A DNA stretch of 64,000 nucleotides from Diplocarpon mali (taxonomy: Eukaryota > Ascomycota > Leotiomycetes > Helotiales > Drepanopezizaceae). Shown here one piece after another: positions 22,430 to 34,129 of the stretch. The notes beneath the pieces were generated by a model. The model was not told where the DNA came from, made no database searches, and worked only from the letters and a program-made list of their open reading frames with translations. The DNA lies in NCBI GenBank assembly GCA_024741835.1, contig JAENRP010000169.1, positions 2,231 to 66,230 of the forward strand, read 5' to 3'. The first letter of the stretch is position 1, and each line of letters opens with the position of its first letter. A program made the position numbers and the translations under genes.

Positions 22430-25241
22430 TCAGAACCTTACACTTGCGCCGATCCCTGAACCAACGTACCAAACCGATTCTCGCCATTCCCCAATTTTAA
22501 ATCCAATCGTTCCCCTTGCGTCTAATTTTAGAGTTCCTCCAAGAGCATTCTTTACTGCTTCGTAACCAACAGAGTCAAAAGACCAATCGACCGGAAGCTT
22601 CGGTGATTCGCTTGATCCGGGAGGTACCTTGAATGGCAAGTCATAAAGAATCTGGCCAATAGGTTCGGTATGGTTGTGGAGAGCGGTGGCGTTGATGTTT
22701 TCAATGTAGATGGGGCTATATCTGAGGGGCGATATCAGAGTGAACGTTGCGGTCGAAGTAAATAGGTGGAAAGTTGCTTCATCGATGAAATGGGGCTTGC
22801 TGTCTTCAGGGCCACTGGTAGCCAATCGCGGAGTAGGGATCTGGATGGGAAATTTGCGAAGTGCTACACCAAGTTCGGGTTGGTGTGGGATGGACTCCTG
22901 GTGAGTTTGGAGAGTCAATGTCGTATTGAAGCCTGATATGTATTGTGATAGTAACTCTCGGCCAATGCTTACTGCCTTCTCTCCCCCAAATCGAGTGGGA
23001 TCCCAAGTTGCTAAGACCAGTACGTTTTTGTTAATTCCAGGTTTGACCCTTACATTTTGGACAGTAGCATCGCCAATGATGGTGGCGTTATTGAGGATAT
23101 GTATGTTGATATAGGGGATTTCCGCGCTGTATTCGGTCGGGTTTGTGAAGTTGACAAGTGCCTGAAGATTCAAGGAGGTCTTGCTAGTTCTCAAGATCTT
23201 GAGGTCGCCGACCTGTGGCTTGAAACTCTTGAAGTCGCCGCCTTTAGAGATCGCTAGAATCTCGTCAGCTTCGATGCGGTCGACCTGACTTAGTTAAACG
23301 GTCTCTAACGTTTCACAGGAAAGACTCCTTCAGCAGGAAGCTTCTTGATAACAAAGTCCCCGATAACAGTTGACACCTCCACATCAACAAGCGCTTTCAC
23401 CTTCAGCTCAATTCTGCTGCCAAGCATAAGTTCCATTAAGATGTCCGTGAGAACGTCGTCATCCGTCACAATTAAAGGTGCCTTTTCAATTCGTGACTGA
23501 ATCTTCAAAGCACCAAGATCACCATCTTTCGGCTCCAATCTTTCAGACTGTGCATTTTGCCAGTTATGTAAGTTGAGAATACCCAGCTTGTTTCCCTTGT
23601 AGAATACATCCGTATTCGCACGTACCCTCGTGACATTGATGCCAAAATTCATTTCCTTTGGTAGTCCAGCGGTCACAACGATGGTACCTGAGATCTGCGG
23701 GTTGGAATTGTCGGATCCTGGTCTTGCAGAGGAGTCTGGGAGGAAGAACTTGGTATCTGTAAGAGAAAATTCCTTGAGGACCTTATCGAAACTGTGGCCG
23801 GGGAACGGCACGGGAACAGTGACACTTGAAATTATTTTCGTGATCCAATCTGGAGTATCAGAGTCCAGAGCATTCGAGCCACGTACAAATATCGTGGTTT
23901 CGTTTCCGTGAACGTAATTACCAAGTAAAAGGTCAAGAGGAGAGTCGTGGGAATGCGGGCAGGTCTGAACAAAATTCTTGGGTAAATCTCGAACAGTCCC
24001 ACTGACAATGATTGTCACATCTGAGTACGGCAAGATGTCAATTATGCCAGTCATGGCGTCCGCTAGACTAATGTAGTCCTCATCGGCGTTACAACTCTGC
24101 ACAAGGATATTAAACCCAAGTGGTGGTATGGTAAGCTTGACGGGATACTTGTTTGCCAGTGATAAAGATACGTCCGCAGCCATACCACGACGGCCACTCG
24201 TGGAGACTGGCACTTCCCGAAAGTTGAGACGTGTGATATTATATTGAGGAATAGCCGGAAGATCTTTACCTGAGGCAGATTGTCAGCCAATAATTTCAGA
24301 ATAACAGCTGTTGCCTATAGACTTCGAGACTCGTCTTTAGGGCCCATAAGCCTGTAAGACTACATCTCAGTTCTCAAAATGCCAAAATCCCAAATATAGT
24401 AATATTAGACCAAAGTTTTCTCCCCAAGGTACAGAGATGCAAAGGAATGGTAGAGAGATTGACCTTCAAGAACCAGCGATTCGGAGATAGATTGGGATCC
24501 AAGTGGAAATATCCCAGATTTCAAGCTAATATTAGTCTTTCCCAGGACCCGGATTTCACCTAAGCGGCCTTCTAACCAGTCGTTTGCAACCTGCCGAATT
24601 CCCTCAGTGTTTCCGGGCTTCAAGTCGGTGAGAAAATCGAGGCCATTGATATGTCCATTTTGGACATCAACAAGGACAGGAGGAACAGCAGCCGTGCCTA
24701 GTAAAATATTGCCGTATTCCGGAAGATAAACTTTGACTTGTGACTTTTTGCTCTCCACCTCACGAATAATCCAGGTGCTTAAACGCCCAATGTTCCTGAC
24801 ATTTTTATTTTGAACCCTCGAAGCATCCAGACGGAAATTGGCCTGTACTCGTGCTCTTACACCACTAGAGGTAAAGGAATCAATCGATAGCTTTGTTGGC
24901 TCGATAACAAGAGCCTCTTTCGCATATTCTTCTACGACTGCAGGAGCAAAGAAGGCGCCCAGTATGATGACTATGGCGAGTGTTCCGAGGGAGAGGATAG
25001 CGATCGGAATAGGCCATGATCGGGTATCTCTGTATGATTTGAGCGATCCTACATTCTGGATGGAGCGCAAAGAGCTCGCTGCAGGAGACGGGCCTCTGTT
25101 TGATCCGCGATTTAGTGACCCGTCGTATCGGGGGGCGCTATCTGTTCTCGAAAGTAATGGTGTATTCTCGACTAGTTCATGGGATCGATTTGAGCTCGGT
25201 CGTTCAGAGCTGCTCAGCAGCGGTGATGAGGGATTCGACAT
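22430..25241 (-). CDS. DUF3712 (Tag1-like) single-pass membrane protein
   Basis: Exons 25241-24464, 24269-23310 and 23253-22430 give about 853 residues. The N-terminal 75 residues are Ser/Arg-rich and cytosolic-type; one transmembrane helix follows at about 77-98 (WPIPIAILSLGTLAIVIILG), then a long region of repeated beta-rich DUF3712 units with many N-glycosylation sites (NIS, NTT, NAT). The organisation matches the fungal DUF3712 family that includes yeast Tag1 (YLR173W), a vacuolar-membrane protein reported to help terminate autophagy; that function here is inference. Intron 1 (194 bp) has an unusual GTCAAT donor but restores EGKDLPAIPQY. Intron 2 is ambiguous: I prefer a 56-nt intron giving PVKPISKG; a 32-nt alternative (23285-23316) also keeps frame but would be exceptionally short. 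Confidence 0.75.
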
Positions 25242-25814
25242 TGATGAGAAAATGATTTCGAAATGTGTAGGATGTCAAATTCTTGACGCCCGGCGCCCTC
25301 GTGATGGTGTAAGGCTCTTGGTAAAAGCCTATGGTTAGGTTGTGAATGGGTGTGGAAGATGTGGAGACTTGATTGCGAACTGGCGGATCTTATCGCCGCC
25401 ACGCTAGTTCTGATGTTGAAGGTGAGGCTCCTCAAGATGGTTTACGGGCAGATATGGAATGTGAACATGAGATATGAAGTGCATACTTATATGCAATGTC
25501 TCTCGTAAATGGTAGCGTAATTTCTTGCTGATATTATTACACTAGGCCAACAGCTCGACAAACAGCTGCTGACAGCCCTCAACGTTTGCATCCTGTTCTT
25601 CCACTAGTGCTTGGGTCTCTTCCCTGCGTCATATCATACCGTATGGGGGGGCCAGAGCTCACTCCCATGCACGAACAAAATTTCAAGCAGGTAATTTCTT
25701 ACAGCTGTATGTTCTACTACTGTACATTTCTCGCCGGTATATCTTGTTTTATCTGAATCTTACATCATCAACTGAAAGGTATTGATTCAACTGACCAAGT
25801 TCTAATTACTCAAG
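25242..25814. promoter_or_regulatory. divergent promoter, DUF3712 gene (-) and OTC (+)
   Basis: A 573-bp interval between two start codons. It is AT-rich, with a C/T-rich patch (about 25590-25630) and a run of eight G near 25645. No recognised regulatory element; no TGACTCA site seen despite the arginine-pathway gene downstream. Confidence 0.45.
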
Positions 25815-26963
25815 ATGCCTCCGACCGCTCACCTTCGCCCCGCTCGAGCAGCACTACAACAGCTTTCCAAATCCTCAAAACGCTGTTACTCCCTCGCTGC
25901 TCCGCCCTCCACACCGCAGACCTCGCCATTTGCTCCGCGTCACTTCCTCTCAATTGCAGATATCACACCTGCCGAGCTCACAGCCCTCGTCCGCAATGCC
26001 TCCTGCTCGAAAACAGCCATCAAGTCTGGCTCGATACCAATCAACCTGAAAGGCGCATTGAGCGGTAAGACCGTGGCCATGATGTTCAACAAGCGCTCAA
26101 CACGCACACGAGTGTCCACAGAAGCAGCAATTACAACGATGGGCGGCCACCCTATGTTCCTCGGAAAGGATGACATCCAGCTCGGCGTCAACGAATCGCT
26201 ATACGACACCTCGCTCGTCATCTCCAGCATGACATCCTGCATGGTAGCCCGAGTGGGACCTCACTCCGACGTGGCAGACTTGGCAAAGCATTCTTCTGTG
26301 CCAGTCATAAACGCATTGTCGGAAGATCACCATCCTATGCAGACAGTTGCCGACTTTCTCACTATCCATGAGACGTTTTCCTCTACTGGAGCACGGGCGT
26401 CGAGTTTAGGACTTGAAGGGCTGAATGTTTCATGGGTTGGAGATGCAAACAATGTTCTCTTCGACTTGGCAATCGGTGCTCTCAAATTAGGAGTCAACAT
26501 TTCAGTCGCCGCACCCAAAGGCTACGAGATCCCCTCCCGCATGCGCGACGTTATCCTCTCTTCTACCGCAGGTGTGTCTTCTCCAGGCAAGCTGTCAGAA
26601 ACGAATGTTCCAGAAGAAGCTGTCAAGAATGCGGATATCCTGGCGACCGATACCTGGGTGTCGATGGGACAGGAAGAGGAGACCGCTAAGCGCTTGAAGG
26701 CTTTTGCAGGCTTCCAGATTACGGCGGAGCTGGCGAGGAGGGGCGGTGCGAAGGAGGGTTGGAAGTTCATGCACTGTTTGCCTAGACATCCAGAGGAAGT
26801 CGCTGATGAGGTGTTCTATGGCCCTAGGAGCTTGGTATTCCCCGAGGCGGAGAATAGGCTCTGGGCTGCTATTTGTAAGTGCTTTTCTTCATTCATGTGG
26901 ATATGCTAACTTTTTATAGCGACCCTGGAAGGATTCGTTGTTAACAAGGGCAAGATAGTATAG
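25815..26963 (+). CDS. ARG3: ornithine carbamoyltransferase, mitochondrial
   Basis: Two exons, 25815-26874 and 26920-26963, give 367 residues. Catalyses carbamoyl phosphate + ornithine to citrulline in arginine synthesis. All family signatures are present: carbamoyl-phosphate loop FNKRSTRTR at about residues 91-99, HPMQ at 173-176, ornithine-site DTWVSMG, and the catalytic HCLPRH at about 320-325. An Arg/Ser/Ala-rich N-terminus of about 40 residues fits a mitochondrial presequence. The terminal 45-bp intron (GTAAGT...CTAAC...TATAG) joins LWAAIS to TLEGFVVNKGKIV; if retained, the frame ends early at 26909. The gene is called ARG3 in yeast, argB in Aspergillus. It faces the SWIM-RING gene at its 3' side. 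Confidence 0.96.
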
Positions 26964-27431
26964 ATTGAATGTCGCACGTACAAAGTCCAATTTTACTCCA
27001 TTGGAGATTAGTCGATTGGGAGCGTTATGGTAGGCAAATTTTCTGAAAACTTCCCGACATCAAGATGTCGTTCGGGCGGCTGCAGCGCACGACCTTAACA
27101 TTCAAGACTAGTATAAGAGTCTTGCTTTTAAAAGACAGGTAGGGAGAGCGTAGCGTCGTATATCATATTTCGAATTTATATCATTTCGCTTCTCATAATC
27201 GTAGCAAGCCATCTAGTAAATCGTGCCGCAAAAAGCAAATAGGTACCTCTCTCAAAAAGCCCATGTCCCCCCTCCTCACTCCTCGATCGTCGACTTCATA
27301 TTGGTTCTGTCATATCATGCAACTCTGCATAATCACCAGTTATTTCAAGCAACGCCATGCTACCAATTTACCGATCAAACCCTCATGTAGCCTGTCATAC
27401 AAAGTGAATTCCAGAAACACTTCAGTGCCAC
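26964..27431. other. intergenic 3' region
   Basis: Between the convergent 3' ends of OTC (+) and the SWIM-RING gene (-). It is AT-rich with no recognised gene or element; it should contain both transcript ends. Confidence 0.5.
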
Positions 27432-28514
27432 TCAGTAGCCGTCATAACCAGAGACATGCCCACCACAACCATGACCACCACCAAACTCGCGCCGAACCCA
27501 AGATTGGTAATAGCTAGACATGTCTCGTTCACCACTAAGACCAAGTTCACGAGAAATATTGACATAACCCTCCTGGTTGACCTGGTCACTCTTGCTAATC
27601 CGCTGGATGCTATCGGCATCGCCCTTCCACGGAGTGCGGCAGTAGACACATTTGGGCGTACCAGGCTGACTCTTCGCCCACTGCTCAAAACAGTACCGGT
27701 GGATGTTATTGCCACAAGCACCCTTACACCAGAAGATATCATCCGATTTGTCGTTCTCGTCAAATTTCATCACGCAGACCGGGCAATCGCCTTCGATGGG
27801 TTTGCGGAAACCACCTGTGTCGGTTGCGGTGGAAACTGTGGCATTTGATGATTGAGGAGTGACTGGTGCATTGGCGAAGATTTTTGCTACTTCGGTGCTG
27901 AGAAGTGCCAGCTGATAAGCGAGGTTTTCGGGGGCTTTAAGGACATTGACCATGACCTTTTTGTTGTCAGAACAGAAAAATCGTTACGGATATTAAGGAC
28001 ATAAATATTTGAAGGGGCATACGTAAATAATATGCTTGCACTGGTTTCCCTTGGAAGCATCGGGGCAAGTACACGTGGATACCCTGCCAATGGTGACCTG
28101 GTAGATATTACCAGTACTACCAGCGATAGCAAATTTCTCCTCTTTGGACGTGCCAGCCTCACTAAGGCTCTTCTCCCGATCAATCAAGAACATTCGCTGA
28201 GTTCGGACACGCATCAATCGCTCAAGATAGGTTACTGGAGCCTTGACTCTGAATCGCTTGAGACGCTTCTCTTCGGGCTCTTCAACCTTCCTTTTGCGAG
28301 TACTGTTAGGCGAAGAAGAAGATCTGGTGCCAGCCAGCGCGTCTTGAGCTTCGCACGCGGCCATGGGATCATGCATTCCTTCCTCTTCGTCGTCGTCATC
28401 GTCTGCAGTTGGAGCTGGAGGGCAGAATTTGCGCTTCTTGTACTTGAGGCTTGGGTTAGAAGCTGGGGCAGGTTTGGACGATCTGGCACTTCTGATACCC
28501 AGTACTTTGGCCAT
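27432..28514 (-). CDS. SWIM and RING zinc-finger protein, putative E3 ubiquitin ligase
   Basis: Exons 28514-28023 and 27956-27432 give 338 residues. The N-terminal third is Lys/Arg-rich with an acidic run (DDDDDEEE). A SWIM zinc finger (CTCPDASKGNQCKHIIYV, CxC...CxH pattern) is split by the 66-bp intron just after its His. A RING-type finger follows (CPVCVMKFDEN, WCKGACGNNIHRYCFEQW, then KCVYCRTPW). SWIM plus RING is the ZSWIM2/MEX-type layout linked to E3 ubiquitin ligase activity; substrate unknown. The same frame stays open upstream of this ATG for 26 codons, reading SRSYTDYRQDWQKHAG, which looks coding; a further 5' exon may exist that I could not place. Confidence 0.82.
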
Positions 28515-29311
28515 GTATGCTGGTGATGCGCCGGTTGGTGTACCAGCGTGCTTTTGCCAGTCCTGGCGGTAGTCGGTGTAAGAACGTGACTCAATTTTGA
28601 TTCACTATCAGGGTGGATTTCAATTGCTGTGATTGAACGGGTCTCGAATTTCTGGAGGATGTTTTCAGGGAATTGGTGGCTGCTGAGATCAGAAGCCGGA
28701 TATCAAACTCAATATGACAATTGGAGGGAAGTTGCGTCAAAACCTTGTCAAAGCGGGATCGAAGACGGAGTCTCACGCCAAGCAATCACCGAATCACATG
28801 CTTACACTAAGACTAATTCGTCATAGCTCATTTCCCCTTCATTTGAAAAACTTCGCTCTGTGGCCAACCTTGGTTCGTTTTATCTTGTAGTCTTCCGGCA
28901 TTCACCTATACATTCTGCATTGGCTCATTGCTATCTCTTACGATGCAATGGACGTAGGGTTCATCTCTACGGTTTTCTATAGCCTCTCACATATTCACGA
29001 ACTGCCCAGACCAATAGGCCTTTTTAATCCTGCCGAATGCTCGAGTTTTTACTCTCTCAATCGGCGGGTTCGCTTAGTGCGGACAGTACTTTTGTTTAGT
29101 GGTGTTTGATCTGAGATTCAGATTGTATTGAAGGGACGAAGGGGTGTGGTCCAGGTCCAGCCAGTGGATGTCGCCGTACTATGCGAGATGACGCTTCTAA
29201 ATAGGTTCTTGTTGCAGGTGTCTTTCAGAAGTATAGCTTGACATGTTTTCATTGTTTCCCAAAGTCATTTTATTTCGCCATAACATGCGCTTCATTGCCT
29301 CCTCAAAGTTG
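28515..29311. other. upstream of SWIM-RING gene; no further gene seen
   Basis: The segment 28515-28591 may be coding through an unplaced 5' exon of the SWIM-RING gene. A TGACTCA motif (28587-28593, GCN4/CPC1 or AP-1 type) lies 73 bp before the chosen ATG; with one site only this may be chance. The rest is AT-rich without recognised content. Confidence 0.4.
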
Positions 29312-30540
29312 CTAAGCTCCGGTGTACCTCCCACCTGGAATCTGGTCATTGCTTGCAAGATGAATTTCCTTCCTCCCGTTCCTCTGCAGGTGAAGTGCGC
29401 TGCTGACCGGATACACACCTCTTCAGAGTCTGTTCGGGGATCCAAGAGGCTTCAGCAAATGCCAAGAATCCAATGTTATATGGTCTTCCAAAAATGCTTT
29501 GCGAATAGGAATGAAACTATCCTGCTTAGGAACAACCACCTTGGCAACTGTTTGCCAGGGATACTTCTCTTCTTCCCATGGAGTCACAGTATATTCAACG
29601 GCTGTTCCTCGAGGTTCTCCAAGAATTACACCTGAAACTGGTATTCTGCGTGATGCTTGGTATCAAAGTCTTTCAGCCAGTCACTGAGAATGTGGTCAGA
29701 GTGAGAATCAGGCTTGACCGTTTCCTTCGTCTCTTGCTCCTCCTGGGTGTCGCTCGACGGAACAAGTGAAAACTTTTTAGCATAATCGCCGAATCGGTAG
29801 ACTGTCTGGGAACACTGCTGGGTTGACTGGACTTAATACCAGCTTAGACCGTCCAGGACAAGACTGAAACATAATTCCAGATGCTTGTCTGGAACCTGAT
29901 TACGGGCTTTCTGTAGATCGGCATTTTTGCGAGCTTCGAGATCTTATAAAGTTCCTCTTTGTCGCCTCCATACTTGATCTAGAGCTCGATGATCTCCTTG
30001 GTAATTTCGGCGTCCGTAAGATCGATTGCTACCGTGATAATGAAATCGATATCAGTTGTGGAGCCCTTTTCAATGTCGAACATTGAAGAAGTTCATGCCG
30101 AATCCCCTTGGTTGAGGTATACGATCGTCAAGAGATTGATCGCCAGGTTTAAGCTGTATCGCATAGCCACGGGGTACTCGAATGGCTTCGAGAACAATCA
30201 TTGGGTGCAATGGAGTGGAAGCTCTTCAACAAACAGTTTGCCTTTCACAACTCACTTAGTTCTCGCGTGCGTGCCTAGATCTGATGTAAGAGTATCTCTG
30301 AATTCCTTACTCCCTGTCATACTCAACACCATAATTGTGTCCATGGAAATTTGACTGTGCCTTCTGCATGGCTTTGATCATATCTGCAACAGCTTGAATG
30401 TCATCTACCTCTCCATGAGGGATGCTCTCGACTCCTCGAGCATTCCACATAAGATACTTGCTAGGATCAATGCGGCTTACACTGATGGTTTTAGAACCAG
30501 CGAGAGATAATTGAATTTTTAAGAAAGGATAGAACCGGGA
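29312..30540 (-). pseudogene. decayed catalase-like heme protein gene
   Basis: Reading the minus strand in changing frames gives consecutive pieces of the fungal catalase-like family: SRIDPSKYLMWNARGVESIP (about 30490-30430), then IPQPRGFGMNFFNVRH, DIDFIITVAIDLTDAEIT, VYRFGDYAKKFSLVPSSDT and, near 29340, NGRKF- and SNDQIPGG-like terminal segments. The pieces are in family order but are separated by several frameshifts and in-frame stops (for example after GVEYDRE near 30350, after FFNVRH near 30080 and after EIIEL near 29980). No intact start was found. This is a single degenerate copy, not explainable by introns, because the stops interrupt conserved helices. It has no product as it stands. 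Confidence 0.78.
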
Positions 30541-30991
30541 TCAGATTTAAATAGGAGTAATTTTCTCGAACATAGCAATTTGAAGGCGTGAGGAAAGAAT
30601 CAGATATGTAATCCAAGTGCACTACCCCGCCCCAATCCCCTCTCTTCTCGCCTGGGAGAGGCAAAGCTATGATATCAGCATTGGTTTAGCAGAGCCACGG
30701 CATATTCTAAGCCCGGGCTTCGAGCGCTGGTTATCGACACAGAAGGCTGTGATCTGGAGTCGCTACACCGGTGCGAATCACAGAATACAAATCTTGAAGC
30801 TACCATATTCAGGTGATATTAACATTTCAGGTGAAGGGCAGGATGTAAAGCGAAATCTGGCAGAAAGCAAAGGCGCAGAAGCTCGGCGCTAAGGGCAGGG
30901 GTGCGCTCATTGCGAGGTCACTCACCAATATCGAGGACAAGGAATGAGGCACTAATTCACATAACGCCATCATCCCACTCGAGTCAACAGT
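30541..30991. other. intergenic upstream of RUD3
   Basis: Contains the RUD3 promoter and leader. One 91-codon open frame at 30617-30892 has no recognisable domain and is taken as chance or leader sequence. Confidence 0.45.
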
Positions 30992-32966
30992 ATGTCTGCT
31001 GTGGCCCCTCCAGATACCTCGCAGACCTCTTCTTCAGGTTCGTCTATTTCCGCGGTCCTTGTCTCCGGGTACCGCATTTCCGTTGGTACTGACATATTCC
31101 GACAGCGCTCAAGAAGAAGAACAACAAAAGGAAAAAGGGCGCGAAGGGAAAGACTACCGGAGATGCTGTCAAGGAATCAGAAATTGATAAGGATGACGTT
31201 ACAGAAAACGGAGATGTTGAGGACGACGAGAATCCAGAGAATTCTGCGGTGGTACGAAACACCTGTTCAATTGCCAACGATACCAAGAGACAGCCACAAG
31301 CCCTGACCACATGAATAGAACACGCCTCGGGATGCCGCGATGCCGGAAAGTACCATATCTCAGACAAACGGTCACGGTCACGATTCGACAAGAAATGGCC
31401 ATGCTGTCGAAGCACTGGTACTACCAGCTAGTCAAACGGACATTGCTAAGTTAAATGATACTCAATTGGTATCCGGGGATGCCAGCGCTAGATTTGAAGC
31501 AATGTCTCAAGAGCGAGAGGCTCTGCGTGTCGAGGTAGAAAAATTGCGTAGGTCGCTGGAAAACATTCAAGGAAAGCATACCGAAGAAACATTCGCAATC
31601 AAAGGACAGCATGCCGAAAATCTATCAAACATCGAGACAAAGCACAAGTATGAATTATCCTCTATCAAAGCTCAGCACGAGGAGGAGGTTTCTACAATTC
31701 GAGCCGAGCTCCTGGAGACCGAGTCTGCGAAGGACCATGCCGAGACGCAGTATCAATCTCTTCTCGGTCGCATCAATACAATCAAATCGAGCTTGGGCGA
31801 AAGGTTAAAGGCCGATAAACAAGAGCTCGCTGAAGCAAAAGAGCAAATCGAAGCACTGGAAGCTCACAATGAATCCCTCCGAAACAAGGTTACGACTCTC
31901 GAGAACGATGTCAAACGGTTAGAACAAGAAGCTCATGACGCATCGAAGGAACTTTCTAGCCTGCGGAATCGACACAATCTATCCCAGCAGAACTGGGTTA
32001 ATGAGCGTGAAGACTTCGTGCAGCACACTAAACAGCTGAAAGATGAAGCTGAAGCCGCCAAAGGGGCAATGGGAGACTGGGAGGTTCTTGCGATGGAAGA
32101 GAGGTCAATGAGAGAAGTTTTAGCTGAGAAAATCAAGGATTTAGAAGAGCAATTCTCTGTACAGAAAGAATCCTACGAGGAAGCTGTATCCGAAAGGAAT
32201 ATCCTGTCGCAAAGTCTAGAAGGCTTGCAGAGGGCCTTGCAAGAAGTCCAGGAATCCCGGAAGAGAGAATTACGAGAAATGGTGGAGTCCTACGAAGAAC
32301 AGCTACAAGGCCTGAAAGAGACTCTTCAAAACTCTGATTCTCGAGCCATCGATGCCGAAGCAACCAAGGGCGCTCTACAGGCCGAGGTTGATCGATTGGT
32401 ACCTTTCGAGAAGGAGATCAAGGAGAAGAATCTTTTAGTGGGAAAATTAAGACACGAAGCTATCATTTTGAACGATCATCTCACAAAAGCTTTGAGATAT
32501 CTCAAAAAGGCCAAGCCAGAGGAGAACATCGACAGGTATGTGCACACGGTTCCAGTCATTGGGCTTTGCTAACTACTCCAGGCAAATTGTCACCAACCAT
32601 TTTTTACACTTCCTAGCTCTTGACCGCTCGGACCCCAAAAAGTTTCAGATCTTGCAGCTAATTGCGTCTCTTTTGAACTGGACAGACGAACAGAAAGAGC
32701 AAGCAGGTCTTGCAAGGCCAGGTGCGTCGAGCAGTAGCTTACGCTTACCCGTTTCACCGTTTCACCGCACTCCGAGCACCCCTTCACTCTCCTCGGAATA
32801 CTTTACTGAGCCTCTGGGCAACAAGGAGTCTCTAGCGGATCTCTGGACGGGCTTCCTCGAGAGAAGCGCTGAGGAAGGCTCTGTCGGTGGGAATACGAGT
32901 GATAGTGCTGGCAGTTCAACGGTGCGCCCCGACACGAGAAGTGTTGAGGGGTCCTCGAGAGGGTAG
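30992..32966 (+). CDS. RUD3: Rud3-like Golgi matrix coiled-coil protein (GRAB domain)
   Basis: Four exons, 30992-31037, 31106-31251, 31319-32535 and 32582-32966, give 597 residues. A short Ser/Thr-rich start leads into a basic patch (ALKKKNNKRKKGAK) and an acidic stretch. Residues about 105-440 form a long coiled coil of Glu/Lys/Gln heptads. The last splice joins ENIDR to QIVTNHFLHFLALDR, opening the GRAB (GRIP-related Arf-binding) domain at about 470-517, with DPKKFQILQLIASLLNW and EQKEQAGLARPG. In yeast, Rud3 is recruited to the cis-Golgi by Arf1 through this domain and acts as a tether or matrix protein. The C-terminal 80 residues are Ser/Pro-rich and disordered. Domain order and length fit the family. 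Confidence 0.92.
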
Positions 32967-34129
32967 GCTGGCTGTTACGGTAATAGATCTGCTTCTTGTA
33001 ACATATAACATCGCGAAGGGCGTTGGGTGTAATAGGCGATCGGCTGGCTGCCCTCGCAGGTCGAATCTTCGCAATTTCTCGTTTTTTTTATTTTTCATAA
33101 AGGAATATGATTTGTCGTGATTACAGTCGATTTCTGCTTTGCTTATCATGGTTTTGATCGCGGGCTTCGGGTACGGTGCGCTAGTCTCGTGTCATCTCGA
33201 GCAGTTACCAGAAAGCCTGTCATTCATGTTTTGAAAGACAGCTAGTTGCTTGCTCTGCTTGGGCGACAATGCTTGGCGATAGGGTGTATCTATTGTGACA
33301 GTATCAAATTTTTGGGTGCTTGTAAAGTCCATCGTTCCCCCGAACGGTGTGAACTTGATGAGCACACGACTTGCAAATCTTCAGTCAGTCGCTAAAGTTG
33401 TGTATTCATCATTAGCGAATGTTGTTATCTCAGCTCAGGTTCCAAAAAATCGTAATTCGAAGGCTGATGGAAACGGATAATGTATACTATGGCATGTACA
33501 GTAATAAATTATTAGAAGAGCATTATCGGTAGAATTCTTAATTTGAAAAGCTCCCCTCCACCATGGTGAATTCAGCCAGATCCAAAGAATTTGAAAGACT
33601 GCATCCTCGGTTCTCTCGCTTGGTAGCCCGAGTAGCAATGACTTGGATATAGTACCAAAGATCATCACCGGAAAGGTTGAAGCACTAGAAAGAGAAAGTC
33701 ACAATTTGCAATGATTACAGCGGCTACGCAATCCAGGCAATCAAAACAAAGAACACGAATAAAAACAAACAATATTATTACTTGGAAAAAAACAAATTTA
33801 AATCCCAGCACGTCTTCCATAAAGCAGTTCCTCGGAGCTGCTTCGGAGCTCTGTTTCTGTTTTGCGCGGATATTTTGGCATTTTGGTATCTTGAAACCCG
33901 CGGTCAACGAATGAGCGAAAGCCGCGAGAATGAATCCCCTGCACTTGACGGTATCAAAATCTTGCTCCATCGTACCAAGCTACACATCGGATGGAGGAGG
34001 AAAGTACATTGTACTACTTTAAGACATTTATTTCAAAAGCTATAATGTTACAATAGGATTATCAAGCTTGCGAACATGTTATCTCTCGATCGGGACTATT
34101 TCAGCTAGTATTTCCTAATATTAAATTCC
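32967..34129. other. AT-rich intergenic region, no gene seen
   Basis: Downstream of RUD3. It is AT-rich with poly-T/poly-A runs (near 33085 and 33780) and only short frames. No gene, RNA or recognisable mobile element could be supported. Confidence 0.5.

Noticed and set aside
29243..29635. 130-codon plus-strand frame
   Set aside because: Antisense shadow of the catalase-like relic on the minus strand.
33040..33070. Possible tRNA T-arm (CAGGTCGAATCTT)
   Set aside because: Flanking stems do not pair; no cloverleaf.
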